Assembly (NCBI GenBank): GCA_016219005.1
Contig: JACRCN010000046.1
Coordinates: forward strand, 1 to 64,000
Length of the DNA stretch: 64,000 nt
Origin: Deltaproteobacteria bacterium
GTDB taxonomy: Bacteria > Desulfobacterota > Desulfobacteria > Desulfobacterales > SpSt-501
Direction of reading: 5' to 3'
The translations under genes were made by a program, and so were the position numbers. Below the pieces are notes generated by a model that did no database searches, was not told the origin of the DNA, and worked only from the letters and a program-made list of their open reading frames with translations. Positions 1 to 9,314 of the stretch are shown here, piece after piece. How positions within the stretch are numbered: the first letter of the stretch is position 1; the number at the start of each line of letters is the position of its first letter.

Positions 1-289
1 TGCAGATACCGAGCACCAGGCGGCCGGCTTCGACGAAGTCGAGCAGGCGCCGGCCGAGGTGGGTCTTGAAACGGACCGCTTGAATGACCCCGGCGCCGTG
101 GTCGTCGCCCCAGCTGAACCCGCCGATGAAGACCAGGATGTGATGATCTTCCAGGCGCACGGAGCCGTCGATGACCGAGTTGATGTGGGCCCGGTGAGCC
201 GCGGCGCCGGCCTGTTCGAATGCATGCGCCGTCTCATCGTCGCAGTTGAGCCCGTACCCGGTCAGCACGAGGACATTCACCTTCACCAT
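1..289 (-). CDS. purQ: FGAM synthase glutaminase subunit PurQ (N-terminal part)
   Basis: The reverse strand reads an open frame that starts with ATG at 289 and runs off the left edge after 96 codons. It encodes a class I glutamine amidotransferase start (VLVLTGYGLNCDDE, then FIGGFSWGDDHGAG, then LVLGIC, where the cysteine would be the nucleophile). PurQ releases ammonia from glutamine for the FGAM synthase step of purine synthesis. A GGAGGTG ribosome site lies about 7 nt before the ATG. It is the gene downstream of purL, 123 bp away, which fits a purL-purQ unit. The C-terminal two thirds, including the catalytic His/Glu, are outside the window. Confidence 0.85.
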   Translation of the reverse strand, partial: MVKVNVLVLTGYGLNCDDETAHAFEQAGAAAHRAHINSVIDGSVRLEDHHILVFIGGFSWGDDHGAGVIQAVRFKTHLGRRLLDFVEAGRLVLGIC

Positions 290-412
290 TGCAGCACCTC
301 CGATGGGAAACCGGGGTTGGTTTCCCATCACTGAAATTCTTTTCCCCCGGTGGAAGGGCCAGCGGTGGGGGTATAGTGATTGTCAAAATAACGTTCCGCT
401 GGCGGGAGCTCA

Positions 413-3409
413 TCAGATCAGATGCCCGAAGGGCTTCCGCCAGGATGCCTTCAGGTCTGAAACCGCCACGGCCGCCAGCGCCTCCCCGTTCAAACCATCG
501 ATCCTCACCACGGGCTCGGCGGTCACCGTGCCGATGCGGGCGCAGGGCAGGCCTTTGAAGAGGGATTCAAACTCGCCCCGCCGGCGAGGATCGACGGTGA
601 GGATAAACCGACCGGCGGACTCCGAGAACAGCAACGTGTCGTTGCGTTGAACCCCCTCGGCCGGGATCCGGCGGGCATCGACCTGCAGGCCCCATCCGCC
701 CCCCATCGCCACCATGGCCAGATGGACCCCCAATCCCCCCCGGTAGACGCCGTGCACCGAGGCCGTCAGCCCCGCCGCGATGCACCGGTGCAGCGCCCGG
801 TAGACCGGCATGAACTCGGTGCTGCGCACCTGCGGCACGTTCAGCCCCAGGTACCCGAGATGGGCGTAGTATTCGGACCCGCCCAGCTCGTCGCGGGTCA
901 GGCCGGCGACGTAGACCAGATCGCCCGGCATCTTGCTGTCCATGGTGACGCATTGCTGGATGTCCGCCACCCGCGAAATCGTCGCGAACTGCATGGTTTC
1001 GAGCGCCGACACCTTGTGCATTTCACCGTAACGCCCCGGCAAATGCCCGTCCACGTACATGCTGTCTTTGCCCGAGAGCAGCGGGATTTCGTAGGCGAGG
1101 CAGACGTCCCGCAGCGCCCGGCAGGCGCGCACCAGTTGAGCCGCCTTGAACTTGCCGTCCGGGTTTCCCCTCGGGTCGTATTGGATGCTCGGCCAGCAGA
1201 AATTGTCCACGCCGCCGATGTGCTCGATCTCCCCGCCCACGGCCAGCACCCGGCGCACGGCCTCGTCGATACTGCAGGCGACCATCGCGTAGGCGTCGAT
1301 CGCGGAGTAGGCCGGCAGCAGCGCCTGAGCAAAGGCCAGCCCGTGCGCCGATCCCAGGACCGGCCGCAGCACGGCCGCATCGCTGTTCACGTCCCGTTCG
1401 GCGCCGATCAGCGGCTTGATGACGCTCGTGCCCTGGACCTCGTGGTCGTACTGCCGGATGACCCACTCCGTGGAGCAGATGTTGGGGCGCTCCAGCAGGT
1501 CCGGCAGCAGCCGGTTGATATCGGCCGGCGCCTTGAGGACCGGCTCGTGCAGCCCCCGCCGCTGCGGAGAGACCCATTCGGCCTCGAACTCCCACTGGGG
1601 GAACCCGGCGGAGAGCAGGTCCATGTCCACGTAGGCGCAGGTCTTCCCGTCGTAGGTGATGTGCAGCTTGCCCGTGTCGGTGTAGCGGCCGATCACCGTG
1701 CTCTCCACCGCGTGCCGGCGGGAGAGCGCCATGAAACGTTCGGCATCCTCCGGACGGATCGCGGTCGTCATGCGCTCCTGGGATTCGGAGACCCAGATCT
1801 CCCACTGGTCCAGACCGTCGTATTTGAGCGGCACCCTCTCCAACGCCACCTCGGCGCCGTTGGAGTATCGCGCGGACTCCCCGACCGAGGAGGAGAGGCC
1901 GCCGCCGCCGTTGTCGGTGATGAACTGGATGAGACCGGCGTCGCGGGCTTCCAGCAGGAAATCGTGCATTTTCTTCTGGGTGTACGGGTCGCCGATCTGG
2001 ACGTGGCCGGCCGGCGTGTGCTCGGAGAAAACCTCCGAAGAGGCGGTAACGCCGTGGATGCCGTCCTTGCCGACCCGGCCGCCGCACATGATGACGAGTT
2101 CCCCGGGGCTGGTCTTCTTTTCCTCGGCGGGCTGCCCTTGGATGCGGGCGGGCATGATGCCGACCGCCGTTACGAAAACCAGGCATTTGCCCATGTAGCC
2201 GGGATGGAAGAACACCTGGCCGAAGGGGGTCGGTATGCCGCTCTTGTTGCCCCCGTCCCGCACCCCCTCGATAATCCCGTCCAGGAGCCGTCGCGGGTGC
2301 AGGCGCGGCTTCAAATCGCCGCTGTAGTCCCGGTCACCGACGCAGAAGCCATAGCTGCCCATGACGAGCTTCGATCCCTTGCCGGTGCCCAGGGGATCCC
2401 GGTATACCCCCACGATTCCGGTAATGGACCCGCCGTAGGCCTCCATGTTGGAGGGCGAGTTGTGGGTCTCGCCGGTGATGACATAGTGGTGATCGTCGTC
2501 GAAGCGCCCGGCGCCCGCATTGTCCCAGAGAACGGACACCACCCAGGGCTTCCGGCCGGCCAGCTCCAGCGTTGGGGCCTCGATGCAGGTCTTGAACAGA
2601 TTGTCGACGACCTGCTCCTGCCCGGAGCCGAGATCCCGGTAACGGAAAAGTCCCCGGAAGGTGTTGTGATTGCAGTGGTCGCTGCGCCCCTGGGAGATGT
2701 ATTCGATCTCTACGTCCGTCGGATCTCCCAACCCCGTCGCCGCCCGGTCCGCCCGCACCGCCGGGTCGGAAAAATAGGCCCGGATCACCGGGATGTCGTT
2801 CGGGTTCAGGGCGAGGTTGCGTTCGTCGCTGATGCGCTGGAGTGCAGCGTCGCTGTCAATAGGGATGACCGTTACCGTCGGCGCATGGTCGAGGCGAACC
2901 TTGGGGATGATGATGCCGACCCCCTCGGTCGGGTCCCATTCTCGCGCGGAATAGATCCGCCACTGCTGGATGATATCGTTGGCCAGCAGCCCGCCGGCGA
3001 TCCGCTGCACATCCTCCCTGAGCAGACCCCGGCCGCTTACGCAGTAACGTTTGCTGGTGTAGACGGCTTCACCGGGAGCAAACCGGATGCGCAGAAGGTC
3101 CTCGATCGCCTCCACGGCCGTGGCACCCGGATTGTCCCGGACGCCCGGACGGTAACCGACCCAGATGACCCAGTCGCAGTCGATGGCGAGCGGACGATCG
3201 GAGGAAACCTGAGTCACGGGGTTGGTGAAGATATCTTTCTGGATGAGCTTGAGCTGATCCGCGCTGAGACCCGCGTCGATGGTGAGTATCTGCACGGCGC
3301 GGATGCGGGAGACCTGGATGCCGAAATAGGCCTTGGCCTTCTTGCGAATCCCCTCCCCTTCGGGGTCGGCCAGGTGATCCTGGAGAGCAATCTCGAGTCG
3401 GGATGGCAT
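413..3409 (-). CDS. purL: Phosphoribosylformylglycinamidine synthase, PurS-like/PurL fusion
   Basis: A 998-residue protein that makes FGAM from FGAR, ATP and ammonia in purine synthesis. The first ~80 residues (LTDPEGEG/VLTIDAGLS type) look like a fused PurS-like domain. Two AIR-synthase-like halves follow, with recognisable ATP-site segments such as DNGGGGLSSSVGES and TGETHNSPSNMEAYGG. There is no C-terminal glutaminase domain, so the separate PurQ encoded just downstream must supply ammonia. An in-frame TTG at 3436 would add nine residues, but the ATG at 3409 fits the family better. It ends a leftward housekeeping operon, 38 bp after rseP. Confidence 0.9.
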   Translation of the reverse strand: MPSRLEIALQDHLADPEGEGIRKKAKAYFGIQVSRIRAVQILTIDAGLSADQLKLIQKDIFTNPVTQVSSDRPLAIDCDWVIWVGYRPGVRDNPGATAVEAIEDLLRIRFAPGEAVYTSKRYCVSGRGLLREDVQRIAGGLLANDIIQQWRIYSAREWDPTEGVGIIIPKVRLDHAPTVTVIPIDSDAALQRISDERNLALNPNDIPVIRAYFSDPAVRADRAATGLGDPTDVEIEYISQGRSDHCNHNTFRGLFRYRDLGSGQEQVVDNLFKTCIEAPTLELAGRKPWVVSVLWDNAGAGRFDDDHHYVITGETHNSPSNMEAYGGSITGIVGVYRDPLGTGKGSKLVMGSYGFCVGDRDYSGDLKPRLHPRRLLDGIIEGVRDGGNKSGIPTPFGQVFFHPGYMGKCLVFVTAVGIMPARIQGQPAEEKKTSPGELVIMCGGRVGKDGIHGVTASSEVFSEHTPAGHVQIGDPYTQKKMHDFLLEARDAGLIQFITDNGGGGLSSSVGESARYSNGAEVALERVPLKYDGLDQWEIWVSESQERMTTAIRPEDAERFMALSRRHAVESTVIGRYTDTGKLHITYDGKTCAYVDMDLLSAGFPQWEFEAEWVSPQRRGLHEPVLKAPADINRLLPDLLERPNICSTEWVIRQYDHEVQGTSVIKPLIGAERDVNSDAAVLRPVLGSAHGLAFAQALLPAYSAIDAYAMVACSIDEAVRRVLAVGGEIEHIGGVDNFCWPSIQYDPRGNPDGKFKAAQLVRACRALRDVCLAYEIPLLSGKDSMYVDGHLPGRYGEMHKVSALETMQFATISRVADIQQCVTMDSKMPGDLVYVAGLTRDELGGSEYYAHLGYLGLNVPQVRSTEFMPVYRALHRCIAAGLTASVHGVYRGGLGVHLAMVAMGGGWGLQVDARRIPAEGVQRNDTLLFSESAGRFILTVDPRRRGEFESLFKGLPCARIGTVTAEPVVRIDGLNGEALAAVAVSDLKASWRKPFGHLI

Positions 3410-3446
3410 GGCTGTCAACTCACGTTTTAGGTACAATGGATTACAG

Positions 3447-4517
3447 TCATAAGCTGAAAAACAACCGCGTAATGTCGTTATAGAACACGAGAATCATCAG
3501 CATGATCAGCAGGACCATGCCAACCTGCTGTGCGATCTCGCGGACCTTCACGCTCACCGGCCGCCCCTTGATGGCCTCGATCAGGAAGAACAGGAGATGT
3601 CCGCCGTCCAGCACCGGGATCGGCAGCAGGTTGATGACCGCCAGATTGACGCTGATTACCGCGATGAACTGAAAGAGGCTGCTCGCGCCGGCCTTGGCCT
3701 GGTCCCCGGCCATCTGGGCGATCATGATCGGGCCGCCGACCGTGTCGAATGCGATGTCGCCCGTGAAGAGCTTGGCAACGATCACTACCATGAGTTCCGC
3801 GATGCTGTAAGTTTGATGAAAACTCTCGAAAATAGCCTCGAACAAATTGAGTTTTTTGGAATAAACCTCTCCGGCACTGGAAATGCCGATGACGTAGCGT
3901 TTGATGTCTTCCCCCAGCAGGTTTTTAGTGGTGACGAGCTCGGGGGTGGCACGCAGCTGGAACTCGCCGTCTGCACGCGACACGCTGATGCCGAGCGGCC
4001 GGCCGTTACTGCGGCTGATCGTGTCCGCCATCTGCTCCCAGCTTGCGATCGAGACCCCGTCGATGGCCGCGATCCGGTCGCCTTTCTGGAGGCCGGCGGC
4101 GTAGGCCGGGGACCCTTCCTTGATCGTGCCGATGGTGGGCTTGAGGATCAAGATGCCCGAGAACAGGGCGATGACGAAGAAAATGACAACCGCGAGCAGC
4201 ATGTTGAAGAGTGGTCCGGCAAAAACGATGAGGATCCGCTTGATGACATGCTTGTGCGTGAAGGAGATCGGAATAAGCTGGGGGTCGAGGCTCTCGTCGG
4301 GCTCTTCCCCGATCATTTTCACGTATCCGCCCAGCGGCACCAGGGAGAGACGGTAATCGGTGATGCCGACCCGCTTGCCGATCAGGCGCGGCCCGAAACC
4401 GAGCGAGAACTTCTCCACGCCCACGCCGAAGAGCCGGGCGATTAAAAAATGCCCGAACTCGTGAAAAAATATCAAAATCCCGAGAACAACCAGAAATGCC
4501 CAAGCACTTGTACCCAT
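3447..4517 (-). CDS. rseP: RIP zinc metalloprotease RseP (site-2 protease)
   Basis: A 356-residue inner-membrane protease that cuts anti-sigma factors and remnant signal peptides within the membrane. HEFGH (residues 19-23) is the zinc-binding HExxH in the first transmembrane segment. A PDZ domain with PAYAAGLQKGDRI lies around residues 130-190. The second active-site segment, NLLPIPVLDGGHL, is near residue 300 and holds the LDG aspartate. The length suits single-PDZ members; Escherichia coli RseP has two PDZ domains. It lies between dxr and purL on the same strand, matching the common cdsA-dxr-rseP order. Confidence 0.93.
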   Translation of the reverse strand: MGTSAWAFLVVLGILIFFHEFGHFLIARLFGVGVEKFSLGFGPRLIGKRVGITDYRLSLVPLGGYVKMIGEEPDESLDPQLIPISFTHKHVIKRILIVFAGPLFNMLLAVVIFFVIALFSGILILKPTIGTIKEGSPAYAAGLQKGDRIAAIDGVSIASWEQMADTISRSNGRPLGISVSRADGEFQLRATPELVTTKNLLGEDIKRYVIGISSAGEVYSKKLNLFEAIFESFHQTYSIAELMVVIVAKLFTGDIAFDTVGGPIMIAQMAGDQAKAGASSLFQFIAVISVNLAVINLLPIPVLDGGHLLFFLIEAIKGRPVSVKVREIAQQVGMVLLIMLMILVFYNDITRLFFSL

Positions 4518-4564
4518 AAGCGTTCAGTCATCATCCTTTCTTGACTCTGGCCGATTTCGTCACC

Positions 4565-5728
4565 TCAGCCCGGATAAGCCTTCGCCCGTTGCCGGGCCTC
4601 GCGTCGAGCCCAGCGGTCCGCCGCAATGATGTCGGGCAAGTCGGGGTTCGGAACGATCCGGTGCCGCGCCATCGTCTGGCCGATGATTTCCGCAATCGCG
4701 ATGAAAGAGATCCGATCCTCCAAAAACGCGCCCACCGCCACCTCATTGGCGGCGTTGAGCACGGCCGGCATCGTCCCTCCGCTGCGGCAGGCCTCGAAAG
4801 CCAGCCCAAGGCATGGAAACTTCCCGAAGTCCGGCTGCCGAAACGTAAGGTCCACGGCACCGGAAAAATCCGGCAGCGGCTGCGCGAGCGGCAGGCGCTC
4901 CGGGAACGACAGCGCGTAGGCAATCGCCGTCTTCATGTCCGGGATGCCCAATTGACCTATCACGGATCCGTCCTGAAAGGCCACCATGGAGTGGATCACG
5001 CTTTGAGGATGGACCACCACCCGGATACTGTCCTCGGATACACCGAAGAGCCATTTGGCTTCCAGCACCTCAAGGCCCTTGTTCATCAGGGTGGCGGAGT
5101 CGATGGTGATCTTGGCCCCCATCGTCCAGTTGGGATGCCGCAGGGCCTCCGGCCGCGTGATGTTGGCGAAGGATTCCCGCGGGCGGTCCAGAAAAGGCCC
5201 CCCCGAGGCGGTCAGCAGGATCTGCGCGAGGTCCTCCCGGCGCTGGCCTTGGAGACACTGGAAAATGGCACTGTGCTCGCTGTCTACCGGGATGATGGAC
5301 ACCCCGCGCTGCGCAGCACGGGCCATCACAACTCCGCCGGCCATCACCAGCGTTTCCTTGTTCGCCAGGGCGATGGTTTTTCCGGCGTCGATCGCCGCCA
5401 GCGTCGGCATCAGCCCCGCCGCGCCCACCACCGCCGTGAGGGTCAGCTCCGCCGAGTCCCAAGCCGCGACGGCATTGTACCCGTCTGCGCCGTGCAGGAT
5501 TTCGGTGGAGGATCCCGCGCCGATGAGCGATTTCAGCTCGCACGCGCCGTTTTCGTCGAAAACGGCCGCGGCTTGGGGGCGGAAAACACGGATCTGCTCG
5601 GCCAGAAGGGCGACATTGCGCTTGGCGGCCAGGGCTTTCACGGAAAATCGTTCGGGAAACATGCCGGCGATGGCGAGCGCGTTGCGCCCGATCGATCCGG
5701 TCGAACCCAGTATCGAAAGCGTTCTCAT
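4565..5728 (-). CDS. dxr: 1-deoxy-D-xylulose 5-phosphate reductoisomerase
   Basis: A 387-residue enzyme of the MEP isoprenoid pathway; it converts DXP to MEP with NADPH. The N-terminal ILGSTGSIG is the Rossmann dinucleotide site. VDSEHSAIFQ and the TASGGPF segment are the metal and phosphate-binding regions, and the C-terminal part shows LNAANEVAV. The start was set at ATG 5728 because it places MRTLSILGSTG at the usual family start. An in-frame ATG at 5759-5761 would add 11 residues. It lies between cdsA and rseP. UppS, two genes upstream, uses the isoprenoid products. Confidence 0.93.
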   Translation of the reverse strand: MRTLSILGSTGSIGRNALAIAGMFPERFSVKALAAKRNVALLAEQIRVFRPQAAAVFDENGACELKSLIGAGSSTEILHGADGYNAVAAWDSAELTLTAVVGAAGLMPTLAAIDAGKTIALANKETLVMAGGVVMARAAQRGVSIIPVDSEHSAIFQCLQGQRREDLAQILLTASGGPFLDRPRESFANITRPEALRHPNWTMGAKITIDSATLMNKGLEVLEAKWLFGVSEDSIRVVVHPQSVIHSMVAFQDGSVIGQLGIPDMKTAIAYALSFPERLPLAQPLPDFSGAVDLTFRQPDFGKFPCLGLAFEACRSGGTMPAVLNAANEVAVGAFLEDRISFIAIAEIIGQTMARHRIVPNPDLPDIIAADRWARREARQRAKAYPG

Positions 5729-5795
5729 ACTCTGCCGAAAAAAAAGGGTCGCGGCGGCCATGGTCCGGATAATGCCCGGGCCTCAACGCTGCCGT

Positions 5796-6623
5796 TCACG
5801 CCGGGATCACGATCAGACGGAAAACGTAAGCCACCGGGGCCGCAAAGAGCAGCGCATCGATGCGGTCGAGGATCCCGCCGTGTCCCGGCAGGATCCCGCC
5901 GGAGTCTTTGATGTTCGACACCCGCTTGAGTTCCGACTCGAAGAGATCCCCGATCTGCCCCACGCCTCCGGCCGCGACGGCAAATATCAGGCACGGGATC
6001 CAGCCCGGTTCCGTTAAAAGCAGGGCTTTGGCCGCCGCGCCGACCGCCAGATTGGCGGCCAACCCGGCCAGGGCGCCCTCGATGGTTTTGCCAGGGCTGA
6101 TGGACGGACTCAGCTTGTGACGACCCCAGAGTGTACCGGCATAGAGGGCCGCGGTGTCGCCGGCGAATATGACGGCACACAGCATAAAAACAAAGCCCAT
6201 TCCGTCGGGCGCCATCCGTAACAGGATCAGCAGGGCCAGGGGAAGCGGAATATAGCATATTCCCTGGATCTGCTTCGCCACGAGATCTACCACCCCTCGC
6301 TGCGACGGATAACAGAAGATAGAAATCAGCCCGCCGGCCAGAACGTTGAGCGCAAGCACGACGGGTATCAGATCCGGTCGGGCTGCGTGGGCACAGGCGA
6401 TCAGAGCGGCCGCGCCGGCGTACCCCGCCAGCAGGATCGGCTCCGCGATCAGCCGGGTGCCGGGGGGGCAGACGACGCGAAAATACTCCCACAGGCAAAC
6501 CAGGCCGGCCAAGCCCACCAAAACGCTGAACAGCGTCCCGCCGGTCGCCACGCAAACGATCAGGACCGGCAGAGCCGACAGCCCCGTGATCCACCGTTTG
6601 AGGTGCGCCTGGCCCTGCGCCAT
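5796..6623 (-). CDS. cdsA: Phosphatidate cytidylyltransferase
   Basis: A 275-residue polytopic inner-membrane enzyme that makes CDP-diacylglycerol, the branch-point precursor of bacterial phospholipids. The C-terminus carries the CDP-alcohol-type signature: SNIKDSGGILPGHGGILDR, with the KD and HGG-x-DR residues of the family. About seven hydrophobic segments are visible. An upstream in-frame start at 6647 would add eight residues. It lies 31 bp after uppS and 67 bp before dxr on the same strand. Confidence 0.92.
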   Translation of the reverse strand: MAQGQAHLKRWITGLSALPVLIVCVATGGTLFSVLVGLAGLVCLWEYFRVVCPPGTRLIAEPILLAGYAGAAALIACAHAARPDLIPVVLALNVLAGGLISIFCYPSQRGVVDLVAKQIQGICYIPLPLALLILLRMAPDGMGFVFMLCAVIFAGDTAALYAGTLWGRHKLSPSISPGKTIEGALAGLAANLAVGAAAKALLLTEPGWIPCLIFAVAAGGVGQIGDLFESELKRVSNIKDSGGILPGHGGILDRIDALLFAAPVAYVFRLIVIPA

Positions 6624-6654
6624 CCCTGTCACCTTTTCCGACGGCACCGGAACA

Positions 6655-7386
6655 TCATGCCCGCCCGAAGCGCCGTTGCCGGGACTGAAAGTCGTTCAAG
6701 ACCTGGAGAAACTGGTCGCGGCCGAAGTCCGGCCAAAGCGTGGGAATGACGAATATTTCCGTGTAGGCCAGCTGCCAAAGCAGGAAATTGCTGATCCGCA
6801 TGTCGCCCCCGGTGCGGATGAGGATGTCCGGGTCAGGCATGCCCCGGGTGTCCAGGTGGGCGGCAACGACCTCTTCGGTGATGGATTCCGGATTCAGGCG
6901 GCCCTCGCGCACCAGGCTCGCAATGGACCGCAGCGCCCGCGTGATGTCGTCCCGCCCGCCGTAGCTCAAGGCAAGATTGAGCTGAAGCGCCGAGTTCTGC
7001 GCGGTGTCCGCCATGGTTCGACGCAGCGCCTGCTGCACGTCTGACGGAAGCCGCTCGATACAGCCGATGACATGCAGGCGGATGTTGGTCTGCAGCATCT
7101 CAGCCCGTTCGGCCTCCAGGAAGCGGCGCAGCAGGCCCATCAGGGCCTCCACCTCCACGGCCGAGCGCTGCCAGTTTTCCGTGGAGAAGGCATACAGCGT
7201 CAGAAGGGGTATGCCCAGCTCGCGGCAGGTGCGCACCACGACGCGCACTGCTTCCGAACCTTTTTCATGTCCGAAGACGCGGGACAACAACCGTTGTTGG
7301 GCCCAGCGGCCGTTGCCATCCATGATGATGGCAACGTGCCGGGGCAGCTTGGAGGGAACGCCCACGGCAGGCCCCCCGGGCGACAT
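6655..7386 (-). CDS. uppS: Isoprenyl transferase (undecaprenyl diphosphate synthase)
   Basis: A 243-residue cis-prenyltransferase that builds the C55 lipid carrier for peptidoglycan and O-antigen precursors. HVAIIMDGNGRWA near the start contains the catalytic Asp and the phosphate-binding Gly-Asn-Gly-Arg. The C-terminal DILIRTGGDMRISNFLLWQ is the second family signature. The ATG at 7386 lies one base after the frr stop codon, which indicates coupled translation. An open frame continues upstream but reads antifamily sequence inside frr, so the longer start was discarded. Confidence 0.94.
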   Translation of the reverse strand: MSPGGPAVGVPSKLPRHVAIIMDGNGRWAQQRLLSRVFGHEKGSEAVRVVVRTCRELGIPLLTLYAFSTENWQRSAVEVEALMGLLRRFLEAERAEMLQTNIRLHVIGCIERLPSDVQQALRRTMADTAQNSALQLNLALSYGGRDDITRALRSIASLVREGRLNPESITEEVVAAHLDTRGMPDPDILIRTGGDMRISNFLLWQLAYTEIFVIPTLWPDFGRDQFLQVLNDFQSRQRRFGRA

Positions 7387-7387
7387 A

Positions 7388-7945
7388 CTAGAACTCAAGG
7401 ATCTCTTTCTCTTTTTCTTTATAACACGCATCGACGAGACTGATGTGCTCGTCGGTGATTTTCTGGATCTTCTCTTGGGACTTGAAAGCGTCGTCCTCGG
7501 AGATTTTGCCGTCTTTTTTAATATTCTTAATGAGCTCGTTGGCATCGCGCCGCAAATTACGCACCGACACCTTGTACTCCTCGCTGGTCTTGTGGACGAC
7601 TTTGACGAGCTCCTTGCGCCGCTGTTCGGTCAGGGGTGGGATGGCGATGCGGACGATCTTTCCGTCGCTGGAGGGGGTGAGCCCGAGGTCGGATTTCAGA
7701 ACCGCCTTTTCGATCTCCTTGATGACGGTCGTATCCCACGGCTGGATCGTGATCAGCCGACTCTCGGGCGCTGCCAGGGTCGCCAGCTGGTTTAGCGGGG
7801 TCAGGGTCCCGTAGTAATCCACCTTGATGCCGTCCAGAAGCGACAAGGACGCCCGGCCGGTCCGGACCCGTTTCAGCTCTTTCTTCAGAGCCTCGATCAC
7901 CTTGCCCATGTTGTCTTTGGTGTCTCGGTAGACTGACTCGATCAT
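7388..7945 (-). CDS. frr: Ribosome recycling factor
   Basis: A 185-residue protein that splits post-termination ribosomes together with EF-G. The length and the KVRTGRAS-like (RVRTGRASLSLLD) and PPLTEQRRKELVK segments are typical. The ATG at 7945 has a clear AGGAG seven bases upstream. The longer in-frame extension toward pyrH has no such site and is unlike the family. It is the fourth gene of the rpsB-tsf-pyrH-frr series. Confidence 0.95.
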   Translation of the reverse strand: MIESVYRDTKDNMGKVIEALKKELKRVRTGRASLSLLDGIKVDYYGTLTPLNQLATLAAPESRLITIQPWDTTVIKEIEKAVLKSDLGLTPSSDGKIVRIAIPPLTEQRRKELVKVVHKTSEEYKVSVRNLRRDANELIKNIKKDGKISEDDAFKSQEKIQKITDEHISLVDACYKEKEKEILEF

Positions 7946-7994
7946 GGCATTCTCCTGTGCCCTCGGGAGTGATGCGAGGTTTCTTAAACCGCTT

Positions 7995-8711
7995 TTAGTT
8001 GCTGATACGTGTGCCGATCTCCTCGCCGCAGACCACCCGGCGAATGTTGCCCTTGTGCTTGAGCTTGAAGACCGCCAGAGGCATGTCATTGTCCATCGCC
8101 AACGATATGGCGGTCGTGTCCATGACCTTGAGCTGCCGCTCCAGCACCTCCATGTAGCTCACCCGTTTCAGGAACTTGGCATTCGGGTGGGTGACCGGGT
8201 CCGAGTCGTAGACGCCATCCACCTTGGTGGCCTTCAGCAGCATTTCGGCGTGGATCTCTTGGCCGCGCAGCACGGCGGCCGTGTCCGTGGTGAAATAGGG
8301 GCTTCCGGTTCCGGCCGCGAATATGACCACCCGCCCTTTTTCCAGATGGCGGATCGCCCTGCGCAAGATGTAGGGCTCGGCCACCTGATGCACGGCAACG
8401 GCCGACTGCACGCGGGTCTGGATGCCCTGTTTCTCCAGCGCGTCCTGAAGCGCCAAGCTGTTGATGATCGTGGCCAGCATCCCCATGTGATCGGCAGAGG
8501 TGCGGTCCATGCCGTAAGAGCTTGCGGCAATGCCGCGGAAGATGTTGCCTCCGCCCACCACGATGGCCGTTTGAACGCCGAGCTCCACGATGGACCGGAT
8601 TTCCTCCGCCACATAGCGGAGCATGTCGGGGCTGATCCCGAACTCCTGCTCCCCCATGAGGGCTTCACCGCTGATCTTGACGACCACGCGTTTGTGCTGA
8701 GGCTGGTGCAC
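7995..8711 (-). CDS. pyrH: Uridylate kinase
   Basis: A 238-residue UMP kinase of the amino-acid-kinase fold; it forms UDP for nucleic acid and cell-wall precursor synthesis. The N-terminal [10 protein letters not shown], the GGGNIFRG phosphate loop, and the [14 protein letters not shown] segment are diagnostic. The C-terminal region shows [14 protein letters not shown]. It lies six bases after tsf and 49 bases before frr in the same operon. Confidence 0.95.
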   Translation of the reverse strand: MHQPQHKRVVVKISGEALMGEQEFGISPDMLRYVAEEIRSIVELGVQTAIVVGGGNIFRGIAASSYGMDRTSADHMGMLATIINSLALQDALEKQGIQTRVQSAVAVHQVAEPYILRRAIRHLEKGRVVIFAAGTGSPYFTTDTAAVLRGQEIHAEMLLKATKVDGVYDSDPVTHPNAKFLKRVSYMEVLERQLKVMDTTAISLAMDNDMPLAVFKLKHKGNIRRVVCGEEIGTRISN

Positions 8712-8717
8712 GGCAGT

Positions 8718-9314
8718 CTACCCTCCGACCTGGAATCGGACAAAACGCTTGATGGAGATGTTCTCGCCGATCTTGGCAACGAGTTCGTTGAGAAGGTCGG
8801 CGACCGTGATGTCCGGGTTGCGAACGTAGGCCTGGTTCAGCAGGCAGCTGTCTTCATAGAACTTTTTGAGCTTGCCTTCGACGATCTTCTCGATGACCTG
8901 CTCGGGTTTGCCGGTTTCCCGGGCCTGGGCGGCGTAGATCTCTTTTTCCTTGGCGATGATCTCGGGCGCAACATCCTCGGGCCGCACCGCGATCGGGTTG
9001 GAGGCGGCGATGTGCATGGCGATGTTCTTGGCGCACTCCTGGAAGGCCTCGTTCTTGGCCACGAAGTCGGTTTCGCAGTTAATCTCGACCATCACCCCCA
9101 GTTTCCCGCCCATGTGGATGTAACTCGCGATGGTGCCTTCGCTGGTGGCGCGGCCGGCGCGCTTCTGGGCCGTGGCGAGCCCCTTCTTGCGCAAAAACTC
9201 AATCGCCTTGGTCATGTCGCCGTCGGAGGCCGACAAGGCCTGCTTGCAGTCCATCATTCCGGCGCCGGTTTTCTCCCGCAACTCTTTGACACGTGTCGCA
9301 CTGATTTCCGTCAT
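8718..9314 (-). CDS. tsf: Elongation factor Ts, short form
   Basis: A 198-residue EF-Ts, the guanine nucleotide exchange factor for EF-Tu. The N-terminal UBA-like helix region (VKELREKTGAGMMDCKQAL) and the core TDFVAKNEAF are visible. It is the short form, lacking the second dimerisation subdomain found in Escherichia coli (about 283 residues). Two adjacent ATGs exist (9317 and 9314). The AGGAG is better spaced for 9314, and either overlaps the rpsB stop codon. Confidence 0.94.
   Translation of the reverse strand: MTEISATRVKELREKTGAGMMDCKQALSASDGDMTKAIEFLRKKGLATAQKRAGRATSEGTIASYIHMGGKLGVMVEINCETDFVAKNEAFQECAKNIAMHIAASNPIAVRPEDVAPEIIAKEKEIYAAQARETGKPEQVIEKIVEGKLKKFYEDSCLLNQAYVRNPDITVADLLNELVAKIGENISIKRFVRFQVGG

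Noticed and set aside
647-3430. Long rightward 927-codon frame
   Set aside because: It lies exactly opposite purL, is rich in Arg/Gly/Asp without family motifs, and reflects GC-rich third positions of purL.
4541-5911. Rightward 456-codon frame opposite dxr and cdsA
   Set aside because: Shadow frame: no domain, no ribosome site, and dxr motifs are on the other strand.
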